From Deltaproteobacteria bacterium (GTDB lineage: Bacteria; Desulfobacterota; Binatia; HRBIN30; JACQVA1): a stretch of DNA of 46,580 nucleotides. The notes beneath the pieces are model-generated. The model was not told where the DNA came from and did not search any database. It saw only the letters and a list, made by a program, of their open reading frames with translations. Shown piece after piece: positions 23,121 to 31,971 of this stretch (positions are counted from its first letter, which is position 1; every line of letters begins with the position of its first letter). The stretch spans positions 1 through 46,580 of the forward strand of contig JACQVA010000013.1 of NCBI GenBank assembly GCA_016210005.1, in the 5' to 3' direction. The position numbers and the translations under genes are program-made.

Positions 23121-23900
23121 TCACTTGCCTTTCCACTCGGGCTTGCGCTTCTGCGCGAAGGCCAGCACGCCTTCCATCATGTCTTCGGACCCGAACAGTG
23201 CGCCGACCAGCGGGTACGACTTCTTCATCGCCTCTTCGAGCGGCATGCCCTGACTGAGCATTGCCACCTGCTTGGTTGCCCACACCGAGGTCGGCGAGCA
23301 GGCCAAGATCTCGTTCGCCCAGCGATCCGCCGCCGCCGCCAGATCCTTCGCCGGCACGACTTCGTTGACGATGCCGAGCCGGTGCGCCTCCTCGGCCATG
23401 ATGTGCTTGCCGGTTAGCATCAACCCCATGGCGATTTTCGGCGCCAGCTGCCGCGGCAACCGCTGCATACCGCCGGCCAATGCGGCCAACCCGACCCGCG
23501 GCTCGGGCAGGCCGAAGCGCGCGCTGTCGGCGGCGACGATGATGTCGGAAGCCAGCGCGATCTCGAAGCCGCCGCCGAGCGCCAGCCCGTTGACCGCCGC
23601 GATCACCGGCTTGAAGAGATCGAAACGCGCAGTGATGCCGCCGAAGCCGTTCTTCGGCAGACGCGTGCCGGCCATGCCGTGCTGCGCCGAATACTTGAGG
23701 TCGTTGCCGGCCGAGAACGCCTTCTCGCCGGCGCCGGTAACGATCGCCACCCAGCAGTTGGCATCGCCGGCGAAGTCATCCCAAATCGCCTGCAGCTCGT
23801 CGTTGGCGGGTGGATGCAATGCGTTCATCACCTCCGGGCGATTGATCGTGATGCGGGCGATGCGGCCGTCTTTCTCGTACTTGATGAACTCGTAACCCAT
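23121..23900 (-). CDS. Enoyl-CoA hydratase/isomerase family protein
   Basis: The 259-residue crotonase-fold protein has the oxyanion-hole segment AFSAGNDLK. Both hydratase acids are present: Glu in NGLALGGGFEIALASDIIVA and Glu in FGLPEPRVGLAALAGGMQRL. A true hydratase of 2-enoyl-CoA thioesters is therefore likely. It is the last gene of a minus-strand run with alcohol dehydrogenase and GST upstream (90 bp to the dehydrogenase gene). Confidence 0.88.
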   Translation of the reverse strand: MGYEFIKYEKDGRIARITINRPEVMNALHPPANDELQAIWDDFAGDANCWVAIVTGAGEKAFSAGNDLKYSAQHGMAGTRLPKNGFGGITARFDLFKPVIAAVNGLALGGGFEIALASDIIVAADSARFGLPEPRVGLAALAGGMQRLPRQLAPKIAMGLMLTGKHIMAEEAHRLGIVNEVVPAKDLAAAADRWANEILACSPTSVWATKQVAMLSQGMPLEEAMKKSYPLVGALFGSEDMMEGVLAFAQKRKPEWKGK

Positions 23901-23990
23901 GCGGTTCCTCCCACTGGTGTTGGCCGGCCCGGACAGGCCCGGTACCGAAGCATGAACCTATACCAAACGGCCACCGCCGCGAAAACCGGC

Positions 23991-24995
23991 CTACTCGCCG
24001 ACCTGCAACACGCCCGCGCCGGCGATAGCGTCGTGCTTGAGGCGGCCGAGCGCTTCGTTGGCGGACTCCAACGCAAACGCCACGGTGCGAGGCCGCAGCG
24101 GTATCTCGCCGGCGATGCGCAGTAACTCCTCGCCATCTTGCCGGGTATTGGCGGTAACGCTGCGAAGATTCTTTTCGTGGAAAAGATGGCGCTCGTACTG
24201 CAGCGGCGGGATGTCGCTGAGGTAGATGCCCGCCAGCGCCAGCGTGCCGCCGTGATCGAGCGCAGCCAACGCCGGCGGCACCAACTCCCCGGCCGGCGCG
24301 AACAGCACCGCGCTGTCGAGCGGCTCCGGCGGCGGCGCCTCCGCGCCACCGGTCCATGCCGCGCCCAGCTCGCGCGCCAGGGCTTGATGTCGCTGGTCGC
24401 GAGTCATCACGAAGACACGGCAACCGAGGTGGCGTGCCACCTGAATCGCGATGTGGGCCGAGGCGCCGAAACCGTACAGACCGAGGCGGCAGCCCGGCTT
24501 GATCTCGGCCCGGCGCAAGGCGCGATAGCCGATGATGCCGGCACACAGCAAGGGCGCGGCTTCGGCATCGCTGATGGTTCCAGGCAAGGTGTAGGCGAAG
24601 TCCTCACGCACCACGGCATAGTCGGCAAACCCGCCGTCTTCGTGGTAGCCGGTGAAGCGCGCCGCGGCACAGAGATTCTCGCTGCCCGCCTGACAGCGCG
24701 CGCACGCCCCGCACGTCGAGCGCAGCCAGGCAATCCCGACACGGGCGCCCAGCGGGAAGCGCTTGGCGCCGGCACCACACTTGTCCACCAGCCCGACCAC
24801 TTGATGACCGGGAACGACCTGCGGCCGCTGTGGCGGCAGTTCGCCCTCGACCACGTGCAGATCGGTGCGGCAGATGCCGCAGACCCGCACCCGCACCCGG
24901 ATCTCGCCGGCCGCGGGCTCCGGCACCGGCCACTGGCGCAACGCCAACGGCCGGGTGGCGATCGGTGCCGGCTGGGTGAGCACCATCGCACGCAT
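23991..24995 (-). CDS. Zinc-dependent alcohol dehydrogenase (AdhP-like)
   Basis: The 334-residue MDR-family enzyme has catalytic-zinc Cys and His in [14 protein letters not shown] and VPGHQVVG (GHE is more usual than GHQ), and a third ligand in [13 protein letters not shown] structural-zinc cluster of four Cys lies in [15 protein letters not shown]. The nucleotide-binding motif is [14 protein letters not shown], a shorter glycine pattern than usual. It oxidises or reduces alcohols and aldehydes with NAD(P). It starts 23 bp after the GST gene and is probably cotranscribed with it. Confidence 0.85.
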   Translation of the reverse strand: MRAMVLTQPAPIATRPLALRQWPVPEPAAGEIRVRVRVCGICRTDLHVVEGELPPQRPQVVPGHQVVGLVDKCGAGAKRFPLGARVGIAWLRSTCGACARCQAGSENLCAAARFTGYHEDGGFADYAVVREDFAYTLPGTISDAEAAPLLCAGIIGYRALRRAEIKPGCRLGLYGFGASAHIAIQVARHLGCRVFVMTRDQRHQALARELGAAWTGGAEAPPPEPLDSAVLFAPAGELVPPALAALDHGGTLALAGIYLSDIPPLQYERHLFHEKNLRSVTANTRQDGEELLRIAGEIPLRPRTVAFALESANEALGRLKHDAIAGAGVLQVGE

Positions 24996-25018
24996 AACCG
25001 AGAGCGCTCGCCCTCCCG

Positions 25019-25672
25019 CTACCGGCGCTGCTGCTGCATCTGAATGAGGGCTTCCTGCTGCTCAGCCAGAACTTTCTGCACGCTCGGCCGCTCTTGCACC
25101 TTTCCCCACCACGCCGCCAGCTTCGGCCGGCCTTCGCTGAACGACGGCGCGCCGAGCATCGGCAGCAGCAAGTTGGCAAAGAAGATGGTCGGCGCCAGGG
25201 CGCAGTCGGCCAGGGTGAAAGCGTTGCCGAGCACATACGGGCCGGCAGGCGCCAGCATGCCCTCCAGCTGATCGAGCCGGGTGGCTACCTCCGCCAGCTT
25301 ATCCGCAATTAGCTTCTGGTCCTTCTGCGCCGCCGTCACTTGCGGGAACAGCGCCCGCAGCGGTGGCTCGACGTAAAGGTCGTGAAAGCGGCTCACGCCA
25401 CGCGCCCGCGCACGTCCCTCCGCATCCTTCGGGAGCAGAGGTTTGTCCGGAAACTTGTCTTCGAGGTACTCGTTGATGACCTCCGACTCGCCGATGATCT
25501 CGCCGTTGACCTCCAGTGCCGGAGTCTTGCCGAGGGAGTAGATCTTGAGGTACGCGGGCGACTTCAAGTCGCCGCCGGGGATCGGCACAATGTCGACCGG
25601 GGCCCCCTTCTCGTAGATCACCAAGCGACACTTCGAGGCGAAGTTGCTCAAGTTCATGTTGTAGAGCTTCAT
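25019..25672 (-). CDS. Glutathione S-transferase family protein
   Basis: The 217-residue protein has an N-terminal thioredoxin-like domain ([20 protein letters not shown], then [20 protein letters not shown]) with the cis-Pro and the ES glutathione-contact pair. The helical C-terminal domain includes [20 protein letters not shown], the hallmark N-capping box. ATG 25672 begins directly at the fold; codons upstream are untypical. The substrate is unknown, but it could be part of detoxification with the neighbouring dehydrogenase and hydratase. Confidence 0.88.
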   Translation of the reverse strand: MKLYNMNLSNFASKCRLVIYEKGAPVDIVPIPGGDLKSPAYLKIYSLGKTPALEVNGEIIGESEVINEYLEDKFPDKPLLPKDAEGRARARGVSRFHDLYVEPPLRALFPQVTAAQKDQKLIADKLAEVATRLDQLEGMLAPAGPYVLGNAFTLADCALAPTIFFANLLLPMLGAPSFSEGRPKLAAWWGKVQERPSVQKVLAEQQEALIQMQQQRR

Positions 25673-25839
25673 AGTTGCCCTCCTCGCAGATGATGTGCCG
25701 CGGAGTATCGGCCAGTGGCACCCGGAGTTCAAGCCGTGCCCGAGCACGATTGCCGCGGGTTGTTCGAGCGGCGGCGGAAGCGCTCCGCAACGCGCGCCGC
25801 CGGGCATCCCGTTAGGCGCCAGTGTGCTATAGGTCGCGC

Positions 25840-26616
25840 ATGGCTACGGTAATGGCGACGGTATCGGTTGAAGATCGGGCGGGTGGTGTTCGTGTGCTAA
25901 CGCTGTCCAAGCCGCCGGCGAACGCCATCGACGAGGCCTTGCTCACCGACTTGGCGGCGGCGCTGGCAGAGGCGCGTGCGGATGAGACGGTGCGGGCGCT
26001 GGTCTTGACCGGCGCCGGGCCGTTCTTCTCGGGCGGCTTCGACTTCGCCGCCCCCCGGCGCGATGACGAGGTCGCCCACGACCTTTACGCCCTCTATCGC
26101 GACAGCCACCTGCAGCTCTTTACGTTTTCCAAACCAACCATTGCCATGGTCAACGGCCATGCGATCGCCGGCGGCTTGGTGTTGGTGTTGGCCTGTGATC
26201 ACCGGCTGGCGGTCGACGGCGACTATCGCGTGGGGCTCAATGAAGTTGCCGTCGGTGCCTCGTTTCCGCGCGCCGCCTTTGAAATCGTCCGCCTGCGCTT
26301 GGCGCACGCCGGTGCCAACGAGCTGCTGCTGGGTGCCTCGCTGTACCCGGCCAGCGAAGCCGTGCGCCTGGGCATAGTCTCCGAGCTGCTGCCGGCCCAC
26401 GGGTTCGAGCAGGCCGTACTGACACGCGCGGCTCGGCTGGGCACGTTTCCCCGCGAAGCTTATGCTCACACCAAGGCGGCGCTGGTTGCCGCTGCGGCTC
26501 GAAGCATCGCGGCGGAAAGCGCCGAGGAGGCGCTGCAGGCGATGTCGGTATGGATCACCTCCGAGAGCCGCGCCGCGCGCCGCCGCCAGCGCGAGAAGCT
26601 GGGCGTGGGTTCGTAG
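25840..26616 (+). CDS. Crotonase-family protein lacking one catalytic Glu
   Basis: The 258-residue protein has the crotonase fold: LTLSKPPANAIDEALLTDLA, then FFSGGFDFAAPRRDDEVAHD, then MVNGHAIAGGLVLVLACDHR. The GGG-x-E block of hydratases is AGGLVLV here, so the first catalytic Glu is missing. A Glu is kept at GLNEVAVGASFP. It may act as an enoyl-CoA isomerase or another crotonase-type enzyme. It converges with the WS/DGAT gene, ending 2 bp from it. The start is ATG 25840. Confidence 0.78.
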   Translation: MATVMATVSVEDRAGGVRVLTLSKPPANAIDEALLTDLAAALAEARADETVRALVLTGAGPFFSGGFDFAAPRRDDEVAHDLYALYRDSHLQLFTFSKPTIAMVNGHAIAGGLVLVLACDHRLAVDGDYRVGLNEVAVGASFPRAAFEIVRLRLAHAGANELLLGASLYPASEAVRLGIVSELLPAHGFEQAVLTRAARLGTFPREAYAHTKAALVAAAARSIAAESAEEALQAMSVWITSESRAARRRQREKLGVGS

Positions 26617-26618
26617 CG

Positions 26619-28073
26619 CTACCCGCGCCGGGCCCGGCGCGCCCGGGCGCGCGTCGCGGTCGCGAGGCCGGCGGCCCGTTTGAGTGCGGTGAACTCCTCG
26701 GTGAAGCACCCCACCAAGTCGTGCAGGTCACTGAGCGCGTCCCAATCGGCATTGAAGCCCCAGTACAGCCCGCCGTCGTAGCTCAAGAGCGCGATCCCCA
26801 GCGCTTGATTGGCCATCATCGGAACCACCGGGTAACCTTCGAGCAGCCGGGCGCCGAGCAAATAAAGCGCCGTCGTGGGCCCGGGAACGTTGGTCACAAT
26901 TAGATTGCCGGCCCACCAGCGGGTCACTCGGCGCACCAGCTCGGTGAGCAGGGCGGCTTCGGCCCAGTTGGACATGTCCTCGAACAGTTCGACGGCGTGG
27001 ATTTCCTTCGAAGCCTTCAACGCCGCCGTGGTTTGCGCCACCGCTTGCAGTCGTTCACGCGGATTGCGCAGCTCCAGCGGCAGCCGGGCCAGCGTCGGCA
27101 CCACGCGGTTGCCCAGTGCCGCGGCGGCGGCTGCCGGCCGGGTATTGATCGGAATGACGATGCGGAAATCGAGGTCGCTCACCGCTGTCCGGTGCGCGCG
27201 GAAGTAGCGCCGGATCGCACCGGCCACCACTGCCAGCACCACGTCGTTGACCTTGCCGCCGAGGCGGTTCTTAACGGCTTTGACTTCATCGAGGTCAAAG
27301 CGGGTCCAGTCCAAGCGCCGGTGCGGCCCGACCTCGTCGACATTGAGCGGGGTCTTCGACGCCGGCTGGAGTTTTCCGACCACCGCCTCGACCGCCCCTT
27401 CGGCGGCGTCACGGATGGCTTCGAGCGCGTGCCCGGGGTGGGCCAGCGCCGAAGCCAGGCTGCGCCCCAATGCCAGCGGCGCGGTCATGCGCCGTTGCAG
27501 CTCCCCGAGCGCAAGATCGACGGTGCGCGGTGCCGGCCGCGGCCGCCAACTCGAGCGCCGGTGGGCAGGGGCGTGGCGATCGGGCGAAAAGAGCGCGGCG
27601 AGCACCGCGACCGCCGAGACACCATCGACCATGCAGTGGTGCAACTTGTTCACCATCGCGACGCGGCCGCCTTCGAGCCCCTCGACCAGCCACAGCTCCC
27701 ACGGCGGCTTCGAGAGGTCGAGCGGCTGTGACATGAGGCGGCCGACCAACCGCTTCAGCTGGCGAACACTGCCGGGTCGCGGCAACGAGGTGTGTCGCAC
27801 GTGGTAGTTGAGATTGAAGCGGTCGTCGTCCACCCACACCGGGTGGTGTTCAACAGGAATGAAAGCGAGCCGCTGCCGGTGTCGCGGCACGGCATCGAGG
27901 CCGCCGGCCACGTGGGCGCGGATGCGCTCGACGTCAAGCGCGCCGCTGCTGCTGGTCAGCGGTCCGCCTTCGAGAATGCCGACCTCGCCGATGTGCATGT
28001 GAGTATGGCTCGTCTCCATGAACACCATCGAAGCATCGAGCGCTGACAAGCGTTCGTAATAGGTACGTGCCAT
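26619..28073 (-). CDS. Wax ester synthase/diacylglycerol acyltransferase (WS/DGAT)
   Basis: The 484-residue protein begins with the typical LSALDASMVFMETSHTHMHI and contains the active-site motif HHCMVDG (HHxxxDG) at about residue 146. Later family blocks LGNRVVPTLARLPLEL and NLIVTNVPGPTTALYLLGAR are also present. The enzyme joins fatty acyl-CoA to long-chain alcohols or diacylglycerol for storage lipid. It follows the acyl-CoA dehydrogenase gene by 67 bp on the same strand. Confidence 0.93.
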   Translation of the reverse strand: MARTYYERLSALDASMVFMETSHTHMHIGEVGILEGGPLTSSSGALDVERIRAHVAGGLDAVPRHRQRLAFIPVEHHPVWVDDDRFNLNYHVRHTSLPRPGSVRQLKRLVGRLMSQPLDLSKPPWELWLVEGLEGGRVAMVNKLHHCMVDGVSAVAVLAALFSPDRHAPAHRRSSWRPRPAPRTVDLALGELQRRMTAPLALGRSLASALAHPGHALEAIRDAAEGAVEAVVGKLQPASKTPLNVDEVGPHRRLDWTRFDLDEVKAVKNRLGGKVNDVVLAVVAGAIRRYFRAHRTAVSDLDFRIVIPINTRPAAAAAALGNRVVPTLARLPLELRNPRERLQAVAQTTAALKASKEIHAVELFEDMSNWAEAALLTELVRRVTRWWAGNLIVTNVPGPTTALYLLGARLLEGYPVVPMMANQALGIALLSYDGGLYWGFNADWDALSDLHDLVGCFTEEFTALKRAAGLATATRARARRARRG

Positions 28074-28140
28074 GCCGGCTCCTCAGCCGCCGAAAAGCCA
28101 CCGGGCCATCAAGCTACAGCTGCCGTTTCATGCCCCGCAG

Positions 28141-29796
28141 TCATCCGCCCAGGAGCGTGCGCGCGATCACCTTTAACTCCAAGATCGGCTTCACGCCTTC
28201 GAAGATCGGCAGCACTTGCGCGTCGACGACGTAGCGCGAAATAGCAAACTCTTCGGCATAACCCCAGCCGCCGTGGATCAGCTGGCCTTCCTGAGTGGTC
28301 CACACCGCCACGTCGGAGGCGAAGAGTTTGGCCATCGCCGGCTCCAGCGCTAGCGACTCGTCCTTATCCATCGCCCGCGCGGCCGCGTACGTGAGTTGGC
28401 GTGCGGCCATGATGTGCGCCGCCATGCGGCCGAGCTTGTGCTGCGTGAGCTGGAAGTTGCCGATCGGCTCGCCGAATTGCTTGCGGTCGTTGGCGTACTC
28501 GGCGCTGCGCTCCAGGCCGGCTTGCGCCAGCCCGGTAGCTCGGCCGCCGGTCTGCAAGCGGCCGGCAGCAAAGCCGCCCATCTGGAGATAGAAGCCCTTG
28601 TTCAAGCCGGCCTCCTCGCCCACGAGATTGGCGGCGGGCACGAAGTAATTGTCGAAGTTGAGCGTGAACGAATGCATGCCGCGGTAACCCGGAGTGGGAT
28701 CGGCTTTGCCCACGAGCGTGCCGCCGTTGGGTTGTCGCAGCGCGAAGCTGTGGCCGTCGAAGGCCTCCTTCTCGACGATGAACAGCGACAATCCCCGCGC
28801 ACCCTTCTTCAGGTCCGGATCGGTGCGCGCCAGTAACGCCAGCACGTTGGCGCGGCCGGCAAAGGTGCACCAGGCCTTGGCGCCGTTGAGCAGATAGCCC
28901 GGCTGGCCGGCCACCGCACCGGCATCGGCGCGGCATTTCACCCCCGCGACATCGGAGCCGATGTCGGGCTCGGTCACCGAGATGCCGACCATGATCTTGC
29001 CGGCGGCGATCGGCGGCAGCCACTTGTGCTTCTGCGCCGCGGTGCCGCCTTTCAATAGAGCTTTGGTGAGAATCTCCGGGCGCGTGATCAGACTGCCGGC
29101 GGCGGCCAGCGAGCCGCGCGACAGTTCCTCGGTAGTAATGATCATGGCGAGGTTGCCCATGCCGCCGCCGCCGTACTCTTCGGGCACGGACATGCCGAAG
29201 AATCCCAGCTCGCTCATCTTGGCGATGATGGCCTCGGGTATCAGCTCGTCGTGGCGATGGATGCGCTCGGCGATCGGCGCCACTTCGCTTTCCGCGAACT
29301 GGCGTACCGAGTCCCGAGTCATCGCCGCCAGCTCGTCGCCGAGCCAGCAGTGATTAGCGCCGCGCTGCTCGATCACGCGGCGGCCGATGGCGCAGACGGC
29401 GGCGTCGGCCGCGGCGGCGCGAATAAGTCTTTTGATCGCCGCCGCGCCCAGGGTCGCGTCGAGGCCTTGCTCGCCGAGGCCGAACTCGCCGGCGTGGGCA
29501 TCGATCTGGGCCGCCAACCGCTGCGCCACCTCAGCGGCAAACAATGCCGCCATCGCCTCCAGGCCGGGCTCGCGCCCGGCCGCGGTCTTGGAATAGTCGA
29601 GCAGGGCGCGAGCCGCCGCCACCTCGGTGGCGGCGTAGGCGAGGCGCTCGCAGTGTACCTGCTCAGCGTCGATGTCTTTACCGCCGGCGGTGCGCCGGCT
29701 GGCGACTGCGATGGCCTCGCGCACGACCGTGTCGCTCGTGTTCACCAAATGTTCTACGCCGGCCAGATCGACCAGATTCATGCTCGCCTCCGCCAT
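28141..29796 (-). CDS. mcd: Acyl-CoA dehydrogenase, (2S)-methylsuccinyl-CoA dehydrogenase-like
   Basis: The 551-residue protein has an extra N-terminal helical domain of about 150 residues before the acyl-CoA dehydrogenase body (LGDELAAMTRDSVRQFAESE, then MSELGFFGMSVPEEYGGGGM, then MVGISVTEPDIGSDVAGVKC). Such an extension is typical of methylsuccinyl-CoA dehydrogenase of the ethylmalonyl-CoA pathway. The gene lies directly downstream of ethylmalonyl-CoA mutase, which supports this. The catalytic Glu is likely in LPIFEGVKPI. FAD-dependent oxidation of (2S)-methylsuccinyl-CoA to mesaconyl-CoA is the expected reaction. A second start at 29781 has a better GGAGG ribosome site. Confidence 0.82.
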   Translation of the reverse strand: MAEASMNLVDLAGVEHLVNTSDTVVREAIAVASRRTAGGKDIDAEQVHCERLAYAATEVAAARALLDYSKTAAGREPGLEAMAALFAAEVAQRLAAQIDAHAGEFGLGEQGLDATLGAAAIKRLIRAAAADAAVCAIGRRVIEQRGANHCWLGDELAAMTRDSVRQFAESEVAPIAERIHRHDELIPEAIIAKMSELGFFGMSVPEEYGGGGMGNLAMIITTEELSRGSLAAAGSLITRPEILTKALLKGGTAAQKHKWLPPIAAGKIMVGISVTEPDIGSDVAGVKCRADAGAVAGQPGYLLNGAKAWCTFAGRANVLALLARTDPDLKKGARGLSLFIVEKEAFDGHSFALRQPNGGTLVGKADPTPGYRGMHSFTLNFDNYFVPAANLVGEEAGLNKGFYLQMGGFAAGRLQTGGRATGLAQAGLERSAEYANDRKQFGEPIGNFQLTQHKLGRMAAHIMAARQLTYAAARAMDKDESLALEPAMAKLFASDVAVWTTQEGQLIHGGWGYAEEFAISRYVVDAQVLPIFEGVKPILELKVIARTLLGG

Positions 29797-29908
29797 GTTC
29801 GAGACAGCTCCTTTGTCGTGCGGCAACCAAGTGCGCCAGCCGGCCGGCTTGTACCATCGCGGCAGCCCCGAGCAACGCCAGTTGTTTGCCCCCGGTTCGT
29901 CAGCTCCT

Positions 29909-31882
29909 TCAAGCGCGGGCAACAGCCCGACCGCTGCGCGCCGCCACCAGATCGGCGATGTCGCCGATGATGGCCGTGAGCGTCGCCTGACCGGGGGTAT
30001 ACACGCGCGCCACCCCCGCCCGCAGCAGCACCGGCTGGTCGCGCGCCGGGATGACGCCACCGACGAAGACCGGCACCTCGGCCAGGCCGTTGGCGCGCAG
30101 CAGCTCGAGCACGCGCGGCACTAGCGTCAGGTGCGAACCGGAGTGAATGGAGATGCCTAGTGCATCGACGTCCTCTTGCAGCGCCGACTCGACGATCTGT
30201 TCCGGGGTGAGCCGAATGCCGTCGTAGATCACCTCGAAGCCGGCTTCTTTGGCGCGCACCGCCACCTGCTCGGCGCCGTTGGAGTGCCCGTCCAGGCCGG
30301 GCTTGGCCACCAGTAATCGCAGCGGATGCCCGATTTGCGCGGCTGCTTGCTTGACACGGCGGCGCACGCCCTCCAGCGCGTCGCCGTCGCCGGAGAACGC
30401 CAGGCCTTGCAGCCCGGTGGGGGCACGATACTCGCCGAACACCTTTCGCAGCGTGCCCGCCCACTCACCTGTAGTGACGCCGGCATGGGCGGCGCGAATC
30501 GACGCCGGCATGATGTTGCTGCCCGAGCGCGCCGCCTCTTCCAGCGCACGCAAAGCGGCGCTGGCCTCGGCGGCGTTGCGGGCCGCACGAAACCCCCGCA
30601 GTTGCTCGATCTGCCGGCGCTCGGCGTCGGGATCGACCACCAGGATGCTCTCCGCCTCGGCCGCGACCAGTGGCGACGGCTCGTGGTCGACGTACTGGTT
30701 GACGCCAACGACCGCCAACTCACCGCTTTCGATCTTGCGCTGGCGTTCGGCGTGGCTCGCTACCAGCGCCCGCTTCATCACCGCAATCGCCTGCGCCGTG
30801 TCGCCGAGGCTTTGAATGCGCGCCAGCTCGGCCTCAGCGCCGTCCATCAGCTCCTTGACCTTGGCCTCGATCACGGTCGAGCCGGCAAAGATATCGTCGT
30901 ATTCGAGCACGTCGGTCTCGTACGCCAGCACCTGCTGCATGCGCAGTGACCACTGCTGGTCCCACGGTCGCGGGAGGCCGAGGGCTTCGTTCCAGGCCGG
31001 CAATTGCACCGAACGCGCCCGCGCCTCTTTCGACAAGGTGACCGCCAGCATCTCGAGCAAGATGCGCTGGACGTTGTTCTCGGGCTGCTGCGCGGTCAGC
31101 CCAAGCGAGTTGACCTGCACGCCGTAGCGGAAGCGGCGCTTCTTGGCATCACTAATGCGGTAACGCTCGGCCAGATAGCGATCCCACAACCGGACGAACG
31201 CCTTCAGCTTGCAGCTCTCTTCGATGAAGCGAATGCCGGCGTTGACGAAAAACGAGAGTTGGCCGACCACCTCCGGCAGTGACACGCCCGGCCGCTGTTG
31301 CACGCGATCCAAGACCGCGAAGGCGTTGGCCAGCGTGAAAGCCAACTCCTGCACCGGCGTGGCCCCGGCTTCCTGCAGATGGTAGCTGCAAATGTTCACC
31401 GGGTTCCACTTCGGGATGTTGGCCACCGTGTACTCGATGGTATCCGCGGTCAGCCGCAGCGAAGGCTCGGGCGGGAAGATGTAGGTGCCGCGCGAGAGAT
31501 ACTCCTTGAGAATGTCGTTCTGCGTCGTGCCGCGCAGCGCTCGCGGGTTGGCGCCTTGGCGCTCGGCGGCGGCGACGTATAGTGCCAGCAGCCACGCCGC
31601 GGTGGCATTGATGGTCATCGAGGTGTTCATCTGCGCCAGCGGAATACCGGCGAACAAGGCCTCCAGGTCCTGGAGGTGACCGATCGGGACACCGACCTTA
31701 CCGACCTCGCCCAGCGCCATCGGATCATCGGCGTCGTAGCCGGTTTGCGTCGGTAGATCGAAGGCCACGCTCAAGCCGGTCTGACCCTTAGCGAGATTGC
31801 CGCGAAACAATTGGTTTGCTGCTCGCGGATCGGTGTGACCCGCGTAGGTGCGCATCAGCCAGGGTTGCTCGCGCTCGGCCAT
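29909..31882 (-). CDS. ecm: Ethylmalonyl-CoA mutase
   Basis: The 657-residue cobalamin-dependent mutase starts PWLMRTYAGHTDPRAANQLF, and TGLSVAFDLPTQTGYDADDP matches Ecm more closely than methylmalonyl-CoA mutase. TTQNDILKEYLSRGTYIFPP and YGVQVNSLGLTAQQPENNVQ are further family blocks. The C-terminal B12-binding domain has KPGLDGHSNGAEQ (DxHxxG) and GISIHSGSHLTLV. It converts (2R)-ethylmalonyl-CoA to (2S)-methylsuccinyl-CoA, the substrate of the next gene's product. It is transcribed with nadB upstream (89 bp) and mcd downstream (112 bp). Confidence 0.88.
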   Translation of the reverse strand: MAEREQPWLMRTYAGHTDPRAANQLFRGNLAKGQTGLSVAFDLPTQTGYDADDPMALGEVGKVGVPIGHLQDLEALFAGIPLAQMNTSMTINATAAWLLALYVAAAERQGANPRALRGTTQNDILKEYLSRGTYIFPPEPSLRLTADTIEYTVANIPKWNPVNICSYHLQEAGATPVQELAFTLANAFAVLDRVQQRPGVSLPEVVGQLSFFVNAGIRFIEESCKLKAFVRLWDRYLAERYRISDAKKRRFRYGVQVNSLGLTAQQPENNVQRILLEMLAVTLSKEARARSVQLPAWNEALGLPRPWDQQWSLRMQQVLAYETDVLEYDDIFAGSTVIEAKVKELMDGAEAELARIQSLGDTAQAIAVMKRALVASHAERQRKIESGELAVVGVNQYVDHEPSPLVAAEAESILVVDPDAERRQIEQLRGFRAARNAAEASAALRALEEAARSGSNIMPASIRAAHAGVTTGEWAGTLRKVFGEYRAPTGLQGLAFSGDGDALEGVRRRVKQAAAQIGHPLRLLVAKPGLDGHSNGAEQVAVRAKEAGFEVIYDGIRLTPEQIVESALQEDVDALGISIHSGSHLTLVPRVLELLRANGLAEVPVFVGGVIPARDQPVLLRAGVARVYTPGQATLTAIIGDIADLVAARSGRAVARA

Positions 31883-31971
31883 AGCGGCGTCAGCTAACCA
31901 CGCGGCTCGGTATCAGGCAACCACGCCTGCCCGTGGAAGGCCCGTGGAACCGCAGCGCGGCGGCATGCGGC

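Noticed and set aside
24138-25043. Plus-strand 301-residue frame opposite the alcohol dehydrogenase gene
   Set aside because: The minus strand encodes a full zinc dehydrogenase with all metal ligands; the plus frame is its shadow.
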